Positions 1 to 5,312 of a stretch of 5,312 nt of DNA are shown one piece after another. Origin of the DNA: Candidatus Krumholzibacteriia bacterium (lineage in GTDB: Bacteria > Krumholzibacteriota > Krumholzibacteriia > LZORAL124-64-63); the NCBI GenBank assembly GCA_016744275.1, contig JADGEP010000286.1, forward strand, positions 1 to 5,312, read 5' to 3'. The stretch's first letter is position 1; the number at the start of each line of letters is the position of its first letter. Made by a program: the position numbers and the translations under genes. The notes beneath the pieces are model-generated. The model did no database searches and was not told the origin of the DNA. It worked only from the letters and a program-made list of their open reading frames with translations.

Positions 1-30
1 GGGCTGGGGGTGCGTTGTGACGTCAATCAT

Positions 31-34
31 GGAG
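31..34 (+). promoter_or_regulatory. Shine-Dalgarno site deciding the start of the CxxCH protein
   Basis: GGAG lies 8 bases before the ATG at 43. It selects that ATG over the in-frame GTG at 10, which would add eleven polar residues in front of the signal peptide. Confidence 0.7.
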
Positions 35-42
35 ATATCAAA

Positions 43-921
43 ATGAACAATTATATAAAGCCGGCCGGCACTTCTGTGCTGGTCGCGATGGCGGTTTGTT
101 TGACGGCCGGGGCGGCGCTGGCCTTTTCGTCCGGGCCGCTCGACGGTTTGACCGCCGCACCTGGTGAGGGAAATTGCACCCAGTGTCATTCCACCTTCGG
201 TTTGAATTCAGGGGCCGGATCAGTGACCATTTCCGGCATTCCCCAGGATTACGCGCCATTGACTCCTTATACGGTGACAGTGACAGTGGCTGATCCGGCG
301 GCCTCCCGTTGGGGATTCGAATTCACCATTCTCGACATCGAGGGAGTCAGCGTGGGCGCCGTCTCGAACGCTGATGCCAATACGCAGATTTCGACTGGGG
401 GCGCTTTTGGACGCACCTACGCCAAGCACACCTCAGCGGGAAGCCAATTGGGCCAAGGTACCGCCGCTTCCTGGAATGTGAATTGGACTTCGCCTGCGGA
501 AGGTGCCGGTGATCTGACCGTGTATGTGGCAGGCAATGCCGCCAACGGCAACTTCAGCACCAGCGGCGACAACATCTACACCAATTCGTTTGCGATGTCT
601 GAAGATGTGACCTCATCGGTGCCGGGCAATAGCCCGCTGGCCAGTTTGCATCCGGCCTATCCGAACCCCTTCAACCCGCGCACTCAGTTGAGTTTTACGC
701 TGGCCGAGGGTCAAAATGTGAGCCTGGGAGTGTACGATGTGCAAGGGCGATTGGTGACGACCATCTACCGCGGCGACTTGCCTTCCGGCACGCACAGTTA
801 CACTTGGCGGGGGCAGGATCAGCAAGGGCGGCCCCAACCCTCGGGCCTGTATTTTGGGCGTTTGATGGATCGATCGGGACGTGATTTGAACCGCCCCATC
901 AAGATGACGCTGACGAAATAG
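43..921 (+). CDS. Exported CxxCH protein with choice-of-anchor V-like domain and C-terminal FlgD-like domain
   Basis: 292 residues from ATG 43. Residues 1-27 form a Sec signal peptide: Lys6, a hydrophobic run at 11-26, and an ALA site before Phe28. There is no lipobox around Cys19. The mature N-terminus carries a Gly/Pro-rich stretch leading to CTQCH at 45-49, the covalent haem c attachment pattern. Residues 28 to about 185 are Thr/Ser/Gly-rich beta-sandwich sequence with a WGFEFTILD strand (90-98) and a His130 region (RTYAKHTSAG). From memory this matches the 'choice-of-anchor V' family, in which a CxxCH next to the N-terminus is recurrent. Residues 205-292 are a FlgD-Ig/type IX-like C-terminal domain: AYPNPFNP, YDVQGRLV, TWRGQD, SGLYFGRL. 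I infer a periplasmic or cell-surface protein. Haem binding is plausible but unproven: there is only one motif and no certain second axial ligand. Only 42 bases lie upstream, so its promoter and operon context are not visible. It converges on the metalloprotease gene and shares its terminator. Confidence 0.85.
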   Translation: MNNYIKPAGTSVLVAMAVCLTAGAALAFSSGPLDGLTAAPGEGNCTQCHSTFGLNSGAGSVTISGIPQDYAPLTPYTVTVTVADPAASRWGFEFTILDIEGVSVGAVSNADANTQISTGGAFGRTYAKHTSAGSQLGQGTAASWNVNWTSPAEGAGDLTVYVAGNAANGNFSTSGDNIYTNSFAMSEDVTSSVPGNSPLASLHPAYPNPFNPRTQLSFTLAEGQNVSLGVYDVQGRLVTTIYRGDLPSGTHSYTWRGQDQQGRPQPSGLYFGRLMDRSGRDLNRPIKMTLTK

Positions 922-933
922 GATCGACTCGCA

Positions 934-975
934 AAAAAACGGCCGCCGGTCATGCATGACCAGCGGCCGTTTTTT
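934..975. terminator. Bidirectional intrinsic terminator shared by two convergent genes
   Basis: A long inverted repeat with outer arms A6-CGGCCGC and GCGGCCG-T6. Its core GGTCATGCATGACC (948-961) is itself a perfect palindrome. Every position from 934/975 inward pairs except C947 opposite A962. Read on the + strand, the GC stem is followed by T6 (970-975); read on the - strand it is followed by T7 (complement of 933-939). It begins 12 bases after the upstream + gene's stop and 16 bases after the - gene's stop, so it can end both transcripts. Confidence 0.93.
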
Positions 976-991
976 CAATCCTCGCAGCCGT

Positions 992-2953
992 CTACTTGAT
1001 GACCACAATTTTCTGGCTGCGTGAAGCGCCGTCGTGCTGCACGCGCGCGTAGTAAACGCCGGCGGCCACGCGCGCCCCGGAGCTGTTGCGCCCGTCCCAG
1101 AACAACGTGTGGTTGCCCATGCTTTTGGTGCCGTTGACCAATTCGTGTACCAATCGTCCGCGCAGGTCGTGCACCGCCACGCGCACCTGACCTGTCGCAG
1201 GCAGGGTGTAGCTCAGTCGGGTTTCGGTCTGGAACGGGTTGGGGAAACCCGGTGCAAAACTGAAGTTGCTCAGCACGCCGTTGCCGTCCACATGCAGTGG
1301 CCCCTGCCACGATTTTAGACCCGATTCCGACACCAGTTCAAGCCAGTAGTCCACCGGACCAGCAGGAGCCGTGGCATCCAGGAAGCTCATCGTGCCCCAG
1401 GGCAGCGCACCTGAACTGATCTGCACCCGTGCGGCGGTGTCCTGTTCGCGGTGCACATACAACTCGTGGTCCAAAAGATCAGGATGGATTTGCCAGCTCA
1501 GGAGCACACCCTGTTCCAGGCGGTCGGCCGCCAAGGCGGGCAGTTGAGTAACGGCCACGGCGAAGAACTGCCAGCCGATGTCGTGGAAGGCCTGGCGAGT
1601 GAGGTCCACATCCACCAGCAGATCAGGGTTGATGGCGGGTTCCATCAGCAGGTTGGGGAAAGCGTCGGTCGTCCAATGGGAAACCGAAGACCCGAGCTCC
1701 AGCGGGTTCGGGTTGTAGATCTGCACCCGGTCGTTGGCGTCGGCACCAGCCAGGCGGGTCGCATCCGGCCGGATGGTGGCCGTGACTCCGACTCCCAATT
1801 GGGTTTTGATGGTATTGCCATCCGCTTGGCTGATCATGACCGAAGGGATATTCAGTCCCGGGTCGGCGCCACTCATGGCGAAGGCGTCGCCGGCGGCATT
1901 GTTGATGACGATGACACCGACAGCGCCCGCATTTTCGGCATTGAGCACTTTGGTGACAAAGGCGCAATTGCCGCGATCGACAAGAGCGATCTTTCCGCTC
2001 AGGTTCTGTGAGATGTTGGAACAGGCGTCGGTGACTGTGCCGGAGCCGTCGTTGACCAGAACCACGTCGCCGGTGACGGCGGTACCGCAGCCGGGGCCAA
2101 AGGTCGACAGCGGGGCTTCGTAAATGCCGCTGATGACCGCTGGTGCGGTGATCTCGACTATGGTCGGGGCGCACAGCACATCATCCGCTGCGCCAGTCAC
2201 CGAAGGGCCGGTCCAAACCAGGTTGCCGGTATTGACGGCCGAGGCGGCTCGCTGGGCATTGCTCATCTGGACCCAGCTCAACCCGACCGAGTTGTCAAAC
2301 AAGTGGCGCGAGTAGGCATCCATGGCGCCATTAAAAGGGGCACCCGTGGTTTCATCCACCAAGCTCAGGAAACCCAGGCCATGACCAAATTCGTGCAGCA
2401 GCACAATGACCAGATTGATTTCACCGCTCGGCTCATTCTCATCAAACCCGTAGTACCAGGCAGAGGATTCGAGGCAACCGGTGGTGCCCAGCATGGAATT
2501 GAAAGTGGCCGAAATGTCTTTCAGTCCCGCGCGCCGATCGAATCCCGAATGCATGTCGGCTTCGGCGTCCACGTACCAGGTGCTGGCCAGGGGCGCACCG
2601 GCGTAGTCGCGATGCAGAGAGCTGGGGCCGGCGGCACCCAACACGCCGCTGCTCGCGTTGCAACTGAGAGGATCGAATTTGGCCCCGATGCGGATTTCCA
2701 CATCGCTGTCGAGAGTCGACTCCCAAATGGAAGCCGCAAAATTGAAGGCGTTCAGGCGCTGTTGGCCCACCGTGACGCCGGGATTGCCGCCGACTGGAGC
2801 AACACCGGTGGGGTCATTAAAACCTTCTCCAGCCGAGTCTTCATTGACGATGGTGATGGTGGTGGCGTTGGCCGGTGTATTCCACAAGGTTGGGCACAGG
2901 CCAAGCACCAGGACGGCAGCGATTAACGCGTGGTTTTTGCGCAGAGTGGTCAT
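992..2953 (-). CDS. Secreted PA-domain zinc metalloprotease (leishmanolysin-like zinc site) with C-terminal FlgD-like domain
   Basis: 653 residues; start at 2953, 7 bases after AAAGGAG. Residues 1-30 are a signal peptide ending ANA. The mature protein begins directly with conserved-looking sequence (GEGFNDPTG, GQQRLNAFNFAASIW, FDPLSC, SAWYYGFDENEPSG) that I recall from bacterial secreted 'PA domain-containing' proteases. The catalytic helix is HEFGHGLGF (His187, Glu188, His191). The usual metzincin third ligand (HExxHxxGxxH/D) is Ser197 here, so the third zinc ligand is probably His426 in GSSVSHW, followed by a Met-turn-like LLMEP (Met437); this SHW...LM.P pattern is leishmanolysin (M8)-like. 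A PA domain lies between, at about 285-395 (Cys311, VDRGNCAF with Cys330, NAGAVGVIVINN). Residues 465-560 look FN3-like. Residues 565-653 are a FlgD/type IX-like C-terminal domain (GFPNPF, HDLRGRLV, FWDGRNSSG, AGVYYARV). It is likely a surface or extracellular endopeptidase; its substrate is unknown. It is the second gene of an operon with the small gene upstream. A long classical pro-domain is not evident. Confidence 0.88.
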   Translation of the reverse strand: MTTLRKNHALIAAVLVLGLCPTLWNTPANATTITIVNEDSAGEGFNDPTGVAPVGGNPGVTVGQQRLNAFNFAASIWESTLDSDVEIRIGAKFDPLSCNASSGVLGAAGPSSLHRDYAGAPLASTWYVDAEADMHSGFDRRAGLKDISATFNSMLGTTGCLESSAWYYGFDENEPSGEINLVIVLLHEFGHGLGFLSLVDETTGAPFNGAMDAYSRHLFDNSVGLSWVQMSNAQRAASAVNTGNLVWTGPSVTGAADDVLCAPTIVEITAPAVISGIYEAPLSTFGPGCGTAVTGDVVLVNDGSGTVTDACSNISQNLSGKIALVDRGNCAFVTKVLNAENAGAVGVIVINNAAGDAFAMSGADPGLNIPSVMISQADGNTIKTQLGVGVTATIRPDATRLAGADANDRVQIYNPNPLELGSSVSHWTTDAFPNLLMEPAINPDLLVDVDLTRQAFHDIGWQFFAVAVTQLPALAADRLEQGVLLSWQIHPDLLDHELYVHREQDTAARVQISSGALPWGTMSFLDATAPAGPVDYWLELVSESGLKSWQGPLHVDGNGVLSNFSFAPGFPNPFQTETRLSYTLPATGQVRVAVHDLRGRLVHELVNGTKSMGNHTLFWDGRNSSGARVAAGVYYARVQHDGASRSQKIVVIK

Positions 2954-2957
2954 GGTG

Positions 2958-3374
2958 CTACTCCTTTTCGCCGGCGTGGTTGCAGGTCGTATGGGCACCA
3001 CTGGAAAAATCGTGCGCTTCCTTTTCTGTCGTCAGGCACCGGGTCTGCACTTTTCCCGTGCTATCGATCGTGGCTACTGAAAGGCTTTGGAAGCGCCCTT
3101 CCAGATCCACCGACACACCGCCGTCAGCATGGTGCACTTCGCGCAAACCTGCAGAAGTGCGATTCAGCAATTGCGACATCTGGCGGTCAAGCTGGGCCTT
3201 GTCCAAGCCGGTGACCGGTACGATCTCGCCGGTTTCAGGATCCAGTTGCACTCGAAGGGCAGCACCGGGAGCAGACGTCGGAGCACTGGGCAAGAGTACC
3301 AGTACGGCAATCAGCAGGGCCGAAGCCACGGTGGCCGCAAGCCACAGGCGGCCGGGGCGGTTCGAATGAGACAT
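2958..3374 (-). CDS. Small exported or membrane-anchored protein of unknown function, co-encoded with the metalloprotease
   Basis: 138 residues from ATG 3374, chosen for the GGAGG five to six bases upstream; longer in-frame starts would put about 70 low-complexity residues before the hydrophobic segment. Residues 1-9 are polar with two Arg. Residues 10-29 form one strongly hydrophobic helix, followed by a Ser/Ala/Pro linker to about 39: either an uncleaved N-terminal anchor or a signal peptide. The exported part (40-138) contains LDPETGEIVP (44-53), a likely helix at 56-72, a segment rich in beta residues (GGVSVDLEGRFQSLSVATID, 85-104), and a Cys113/Cys131 pair that could form a disulfide. 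The tail is polar and charged, with several His. I do not recognise a named family. The DPETGE and VDLxGRFQS segments resemble small exported proteins I recall near secreted proteases, but that is weak memory only. It is first in the operon. An inhibitor, chaperone or anchoring partner is possible, and no function can be assigned. Confidence 0.75.
   Translation of the reverse strand: MSHSNRPGRLWLAATVASALLIAVLVLLPSAPTSAPGAALRVQLDPETGEIVPVTGLDKAQLDRQMSQLLNRTSAGLREVHHADGGVSVDLEGRFQSLSVATIDSTGKVQTRCLTTEKEAHDFSSGAHTTCNHAGEKE
2961..2967 (-). promoter_or_regulatory. Shine-Dalgarno site of the protease inside the end of the upstream gene
   Basis: On the - strand this reads AAAGGAG, 7 bases before the protease ATG. 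It is made of the last sense codons (Glu-Lys-Glu) of the small upstream gene, whose stop is 4 bases from the protease start. This layout favours translational coupling, and it excludes the upstream alternative start at 3001. Confidence 0.8.
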
Positions 3375-3379
3375 GGAAA

Positions 3380-3385
3380 CCCTCC
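3380..3385 (-). promoter_or_regulatory. Shine-Dalgarno site of the small exported protein
   Basis: On the - strand this reads GGAGGG, with five bases before the ATG at 3374. It is a near-ideal ribosome site and decides the start in favour of the shorter protein with an N-terminal hydrophobic segment. Confidence 0.75.
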
Positions 3386-3400
3386 GTGAGAATGAACGGG

Positions 3401-3414
3401 ACACAGTGGTGTGT
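3401..3414. repeat. Short inverted repeat in the leader of the protease operon
   Basis: ACACA-GTGG-TGTGT: five-base arms around a four-base loop, 26 bases upstream of the small gene's start. It would fall at or just after the transcription start predicted from TACAAT at 3421-3426. It could be a small leader hairpin or an operator half-site pair, or chance at this length. Confidence 0.3.
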
Positions 3415-3420
3415 TCCTCA

Positions 3421-3426
3421 ATTGTA
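3421..3426 (-). promoter_or_regulatory. Candidate -10 element for the protease operon
   Basis: The - strand reads TACAAT, five of six matches to TATAAT, about 47 bases upstream of the start codon of the small gene. No convincing -35 hexamer sits 16-18 bases further upstream, so activator dependence, another sigma factor or coincidence are all possible. The nearby GATAAT (3439-3444, - strand) is a weaker alternative. Confidence 0.25.
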
Positions 3427-3493
3427 GGCACATCCCTTATTATCGGCCGCTGGTTCGATTTGTTGACGAAATTGTTCCTGTGGGCTCCTTGCC

Positions 3494-3522
3494 TTGTCCC
3501 AAACCCTGACCCGGTGTAGATT
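3494..3522 (+). promoter_or_regulatory. Candidate sigma70-type promoter of gmd
   Basis: TTGTCC (3494-3499), a 17-base spacer, then TAGATT (3517-3522). Each hexamer matches consensus at four of six positions. Transcription would start near 3529 and give a leader of about 46 bases before ATG 3575. This is consistent with the chosen start and inconsistent with an in-frame start at 3494. Confidence 0.3.
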
Positions 3523-3564
3523 GGGGGTTCGAAGGCAAATGAATCGGACAATCGAACGCACGAT

Positions 3565-3568
3565 GGAG
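3565..3568 (+). promoter_or_regulatory. Shine-Dalgarno site deciding the gmd start
   Basis: GGAG six bases before ATG 3575. The adjacent ATG at 3572 would have only three bases of spacing. The ATG at 3539 has GAAGG only three bases upstream. Confidence 0.6.
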
Positions 3569-3574
3569 TGGATG

Positions 3575-4537
3575 ATGTCGAAAAGAGCATTGATTACGGG
3601 AATCACGGGCCAGGACGGTTCCTATCTGGCGGAATTCCTGTTGGCCAAGGGGTATGACGTTTTCGGCATGGTGCGGCGCTCCAGCACTGAAACCATCCAG
3701 CGCATTGAACACATCAAGGATCAGGTCACATTTTTGCAGGGCGACCTGCTGGATCAGGCCTCAGTGGTCAAGGTGATCGAAGAAGCCCGGCCGGATGAGA
3801 TCTACAATCTGGCGGCTCAAAGCTTTGTGCCCACCAGTTGGAGCCAACCAGTCCTGACGGGCCAGTTCACCGCCCTGGGTGTCTCTCGCATGCTCGAAGC
3901 AGTGCGACAGATGGCCCCCGAAGCGCGTTTCTATCAGGCCAGCAGCAGTGAGATGTTCGGCAAGGTGCGTGAGGTGCCGCAGACGGAAATGACGCCGTTT
4001 CATCCGCGCAGTCCCTATGCCGTGGCCAAGGCCTATGGGCACCACATCACCGTCAACTACCGTGAAAGCTATGGTGTGTTCGCCGCCTCGGGAATTCTGT
4101 TCAATCACGAGAGCCCCCGGCGAGGACTGGAGTTCGTCACTCGCAAAATCTCCGATGGCGCAGCCCGCATCAAGTTGGGCCTGGCCGATGAATTGCGTCT
4201 GGGCAATTTGGACAGCGAGCGGGACTGGGGCTTTGCCGGCGACTACGTCGAGGCCATGTGGATGATGTTGCAGCAGGAAGAGGCTGACGACTTTGTCATC
4301 GCCACCGGAGAAACCCATTCTATCAGCGAGTTTTTGGACATTGCTTTTGGGCATCTGGACCTGGAGTGGCAGCAGTACGTGAAGAAGGATCCGCGTTTCA
4401 TGCGACCGGCGGAAGTCGACCAGTTGATCGGCGACTACAGCAAGGCCAAACGGGTGCTCGGCTGGCAGCCCAAGGTGGGCTTTGAGGAGTTGGTGCCGAT
4501 GATGGTCGATGCGGATATGGAACTGTTGGGCAAGTAG
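3575..4537 (+). CDS. gmd: GDP-mannose 4,6-dehydratase, short bacterial type
   Basis: 320 residues beginning MSKRALITG, the usual Gmd N-terminus. This cytoplasmic short-chain dehydrogenase/reductase converts GDP-mannose to GDP-4-keto-6-deoxymannose, the branch point for GDP-fucose, GDP-rhamnose and related surface sugars. The Rossmann motif is GITGQDG (Gly9, Gly12, Gly15). Arg34-Arg35-Ser36 fits the NADP phosphate site. YNLAAQSFV is at 77-85. The active site is SSSEMFG with Ser124 and Glu126, plus SPYAVAK with Tyr148 and Lys152; the spacing equals Thr132/Glu134/Tyr156/Lys160 of E. coli Gmd, so Ser replaces the usual Thr. FNHESPRRG (176-184) and LGNLDSERDWGFAGDYVEAM (209-228) are signature segments. 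The length is close to the roughly 323-residue Pseudomonas aeruginosa Gmd; the insertion after the RR motif of longer E. coli-type enzymes is absent. It is transcribed divergently from the protease operon and appears monocistronic. No reductase or epimerase partner (rmd, fcl) is in the window. An alternative start at 3539 would add 12 residues. Confidence 0.96.
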   Translation: MSKRALITGITGQDGSYLAEFLLAKGYDVFGMVRRSSTETIQRIEHIKDQVTFLQGDLLDQASVVKVIEEARPDEIYNLAAQSFVPTSWSQPVLTGQFTALGVSRMLEAVRQMAPEARFYQASSSEMFGKVREVPQTEMTPFHPRSPYAVAKAYGHHITVNYRESYGVFAASGILFNHESPRRGLEFVTRKISDGAARIKLGLADELRLGNLDSERDWGFAGDYVEAMWMMLQQEEADDFVIATGETHSISEFLDIAFGHLDLEWQQYVKKDPRFMRPAEVDQLIGDYSKAKRVLGWQPKVGFEELVPMMVDADMELLGK

Positions 4538-4559
4538 TTTGCCTTGGCAGTTCCTGCGA

Positions 4560-5312
4560 TCAGTTTTCGAAGGTGTATTCCGCCGTCACACCGAAGGCCA
4601 GCAGCACACTGGCGGTCAATATTGGTTCTTCAAGCATCATATAGTGGCCCGAATGGGCCACGCGCTTGAAGCTCAGACTGCGTGCGTGGACAAACCCGTA
4701 GTGCTGCAACAGATGGCGCGATGAATCAGTCGGCGGGAACATCAGTTCACTGCCCATCACCAGCATTGGCACCGACAACGTCCCCAACCGCTCGGTCAGA
4801 TCAAAATCAAAACTGCTCATCAACAACGAGACGAATGACGGGCTGTCGGTGCGCAGGGCCATGTCCAGGATCTTGTCGGTGATCGGTTCCTTCTCGCTCA
4901 TATTCACGTAGCGCATGGCGATGAAGCGGTCGTAGTCTTCGATCAACTGCTGACCCACGGCCACTTTCTGTTCTTGGCTGGCCAGTTGCATTGGGGCGCT
5001 GTCCATGACGACCAGGCGGTGCACGTCGGCCGGATGATCCAGAGCGTACTGCATGGCAATCATGCCGCCCATGCCGTGACCCACCAGGGTGGGGTAGGCA
5101 AAATCCACATCGGCAATGAACTTTTCCAGGCGGGCCACTTCGGCGGTGATGCTGCTGTCGCCGATGGGTTGGGTTTGGCCGTGTCCCGCCAGTTCGAAGA
5201 CCCGGACTTTGAAGGTGCCCTTGAGGAAAGGCACCACTTCGTCCCACACACTGGCGTTGGCGCCCAGGCCGTGAATCAGGATGATTTCAAATTCTCCGCG
5301 CCCTTCCTGGAC
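4560..5312 (-). CDS. Alpha/beta-hydrolase-fold protein lacking the usual Ser and Asp catalytic residues (5' end beyond window)
   Basis: 250 residues are visible. The reading frame stays open to the window edge and the N-terminus lies outside. A GTG at 5249 is internal, because the conserved oxyanion-type motif ILIHGLG (visible residues 11-17) lies before it. The fold is recognisable from HGLGANASVWDEVVPFL, VFELAGHGQT, the elbow LVGHGMGG, RLVVMDSAP, PMLVMGSE and AHSGHYMMLEEP. At the nucleophile elbow (normally GxSxG) the sequence is G-H-G-M-G: visible residue 80 is Gly, codon GGC at 5073-5075. After the following PMLVMG strand, the usual acid position (G-x-x-D) is Leu190 (codon 4743-4745), preceded by Glu189. 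The C-terminal His223 (4644-4646) is present. It is either a non-catalytic fold member, as in the NDRG family, or an enzyme with an unusual mechanism. Substrate and pathway are unknown. It has no visible signal peptide, though the N-terminus is missing. It converges on gmd with a 22-base gap and no clear terminator. Confidence 0.85.
   Translation of the reverse strand, partial: VQEGRGEFEIILIHGLGANASVWDEVVPFLKGTFKVRVFELAGHGQTQPIGDSSITAEVARLEKFIADVDFAYPTLVGHGMGGMIAMQYALDHPADVHRLVVMDSAPMQLASQEQKVAVGQQLIEDYDRFIAMRYVNMSEKEPITDKILDMALRTDSPSFVSLLMSSFDFDLTERLGTLSVPMLVMGSELMFPPTDSSRHLLQHYGFVHARSLSFKRVAHSGHYMMLEEPILTASVLLAFGVTAEYTFEN

Noticed and set aside
18..25. TGACGTCA perfect palindrome just upstream of the first gene
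   Set aside because: An eight-base palindrome is expected by chance, and with only 42 upstream bases visible neither a promoter nor a second copy can be shown.
10..42. GTG at 10 as an earlier start for the CxxCH protein
   Set aside because: It adds polar residues before the signal peptide, while ATG 43 has a well-spaced GGAG.
85..105. Lipoprotein signal around Cys19 of the CxxCH protein, and likewise around Cys20 of the protease
   Set aside because: The residue before Cys is Val or Leu rather than Gly/Ala/Ser, and better signal peptidase I sites (ALA, ANA) follow.
1451..2011. Long + strand open frame (about 186 codons) opposite the PA domain region
   Set aside because: Shadow of the protease codon pattern in GC-rich DNA; no recognisable protein features.
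2303..2926. Long + strand open frame (about 207 codons) opposite the protease N-terminal half
   Set aside because: It is antisense to a gene with clear catalytic motifs, signal peptide and ribosome site; its translation shows no domain and has no ribosome site of note.
3463..3468. TTGACG as a -35 box for gmd
   Set aside because: Nothing like a -10 hexamer lies 15-19 bases downstream (TCCTTG at 17).
3761..4354. - strand open frame (about 197 codons) opposite gmd
   Set aside because: Antisense shadow of a confidently identified Gmd; composition is that of a reverse-complement frame.
5247..5249. GTG at 5249 as the start of the alpha/beta-hydrolase gene
   Set aside because: The frame is open to the window edge and encodes the conserved ILIHGLG motif upstream of it, so the true start is outside the window.

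Overview
The window reads as chromosomal DNA from a GC-rich bacterium with an outer membrane. The best clue is that two secreted proteins end in the same kind of FlgD/type IX-sorting-like beta domain (PNPF motif, a D-x-x-GR-LV strand, a W-x-G turn, then a GxYxxR strand). Such endings are common in FCB-group and related uncultured phyla such as Krumholzibacteriota, Eisenbacteria and Latescibacteria. This placement is inference, because there is no rRNA or other phylogenetic marker here. Four complete genes and one partial gene fill the window; none is frameshifted.

Layout. (1) 43-921 (+): exported protein with a single CxxCH motif just after the signal peptide, a choice-of-anchor V-like domain and a C-terminal FlgD-like domain. 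(2) 934-975: a near-perfect bidirectional terminator shared by the convergent genes on either side. (3) 992-2953 (-): large secreted zinc metalloprotease with a PA domain, an FN3-like segment and a C-terminal FlgD-like domain. (4) 2958-3374 (-): small exported or membrane-anchored protein of unknown function, immediately upstream of the protease and probably translationally coupled to it. (5) 3375-3574: divergent intergenic region of 200 bases with weak candidate promoters on both strands. (6) 3575-4537 (+): GDP-mannose 4,6-dehydratase (gmd) of the short type. (7) 4560-5312 (-): alpha/beta-hydrolase-fold protein, cut by the window end, whose usual nucleophile and acid positions are both substituted.

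The small protein and the protease form a two-gene operon and are the only genes with a clear structural link. The CxxCH protein probably shares the protease's export and anchoring route. Gmd supplies GDP-4-keto-6-deoxymannose for surface sugars (GDP-fucose or GDP-rhamnose routes), but no partner enzyme is in the window. I see no CRISPR, mobile element, tRNA, rRNA or defence system. The points most worth checking are the protease's split zinc site, with a PA domain between the HExxH helix and a leishmanolysin-like SHW/Met-turn; its small co-encoded partner; and the apparent pseudo-hydrolase.
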